Positions 15,017-15,234 of a DNA stretch of 15,234 nucleotides are shown one piece after another. The stretch lies in assembly GCA_002399435.1 (NCBI GenBank), contig DHDO01000019.1, positions 12,703 through 27,936 on the forward strand. The letters run 5' to 3'. Within the stretch, counting starts at the first letter, position 1; each line of letters opens with the position of its first letter. The notes beneath the pieces were generated by a model. It had not been told where the DNA came from. It saw only the letters and a list, made by a program, of their open reading frames with translations, and did no database searches. This DNA is from Firmicutes bacterium UBA4874. GTDB taxonomy: Bacteria > Bacillota > Clostridia > Caldicoprobacterales > DTU083. The translations under genes and the position numbers were made by a program.

Positions 15017-15233
15017 CCTCATCATCCCCGGCCTTTTGCACCTCATCATCCCCGGCCTTTTGCAGGACTTTCTTCAGCCTCTTTCCAAAGGTCTCCCGGT
15101 CCAGCATGACGATGCGGCCGCATTTCAGACATTTTATCTTGAAATCCACACCGGTCCGGATGACGGTCCAACGGTCACCGCCGCAGGGATGCTTCTTCCG
15201 CATCTGTACGATATCTCCAATATTACATTCCAC
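15000..15233 (-). CDS. DUF951 domain-containing protein
   Basis: This small protein of 77 residues is of unknown function, a family common in Bacillota. The typical pattern is present: an opening GDIVQMRKKHPCGG, a W-x-V-I-R-x-G-x-D-F-K-I-K block, and C-L-K-C-G (Cys35 and Cys38), which with Cys17 resembles a small zinc-binding fold. The GTG at 15233 matches the position where family members begin, but only one base lies upstream, so its ribosome binding site cannot be seen and the start could lie further up. The tail contains a duplicated eight-residue segment ending KAGDDE, encoded by a perfect 24-bp repeat. The end of the gene overlaps lipB. Confidence 0.8.
   Translation of the reverse strand: MECNIGDIVQMRKKHPCGGDRWTVIRTGVDFKIKCLKCGRIVMLDRETFGKRLKKVLQKAGDDEVQKAGDDEDGSPK
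15017..15064. repeat. Perfect 24-bp in-frame duplication at the DUF951/lipB junction
   Basis: The 24-bp sequence beginning cctcatcatccccggc occurs at 15017-15040 and again, identical, at 15041-15064. Being a multiple of three, it adds eight residues to the DUF951 tail without breaking the frame. It also copies a possible ribosome binding site and start (AAAAGG, 6 nt, ATG) in frame with lipB. Confidence 0.93.
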
Positions 15234-15234
15234 A

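Noticed and set aside
1..15234. Mobile element or recently acquired island
   Set aside because: No transposase, integrase, toxin-antitoxin genes, tRNA or paired terminal repeats were seen. Base use looks even, and all genes are core-type functions.

Overview
The window reads as ordinary chromosome of a Gram-positive Bacillota, most likely a Clostridia-type anaerobe living on peptides or amino acids. This is inferred from gene content, not from a marker gene. Supporting signs are strong GGAGG ribosome binding sites before most genes, a lipobox-anchored peptide-binding protein, a Bacillus-type NagB (RNGHIGFNEP motif), PepV, YitT and a DUF951 protein. G+C looks close to one half by eye. No transposase, integrase, tRNA, rRNA or CRISPR array was seen.

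Layout. (1) 17-2348, minus: yitT (membrane protein with a DUF2179 domain), then pepV (dinuclear-zinc M20 dipeptidase). A likely yitT promoter lies near 2415. (2) 2349-3406, plus: nagB alone, with its own extended -10 promoter and a strong hairpin terminator. That terminator also works in the opposite direction for the next operon. (3) 3510-9407, minus: a complete peptide ABC transporter in the order oppB-oppC-oppD-oppF-oppA. It is driven by a good promoter (TTGTCA-17-TATAAT, 9516-9544), with clustered inverted half-sites just upstream. (4) 9714-15233, minus: a compact run of DUF951 gene, lipB, lipA, DUF2207 membrane protein, lemA and a membrane-anchored M23 peptidase. Its promoter lies outside the window or at its right edge.

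How the genes fit together. Opp imports oligopeptides, and PepV can split the dipeptides that result. NagB feeds amino-sugar phosphate, for example from cell-wall recycling, into glycolysis. LipB moves octanoate from acyl-carrier protein to target proteins and LipA inserts the two sulfurs, giving lipoylated enzymes whose genes are not here. The LemA/DUF2207 pair is a common membrane partnership of unknown function. Next to the M23 peptidase it suggests an envelope role.

The most unusual property is not a gene. Six separate places carry short tandem duplications with units of 14, 14, 21-22, 14, 18-19 and 24 bp. Almost all sit at a stop codon or in a gene-gene junction. One duplicates a complete ribosome binding site, and one adds eight residues to a protein tail while also duplicating a possible start of the next gene. 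A second oddity is that yitT and the DUF2207 gene each have a consensus ribosome binding site placed 8-9 nt before an in-frame CTG or ATA rather than before their first suitable ATG. I found no clearly new biological system; the repeat pattern is the best lead.
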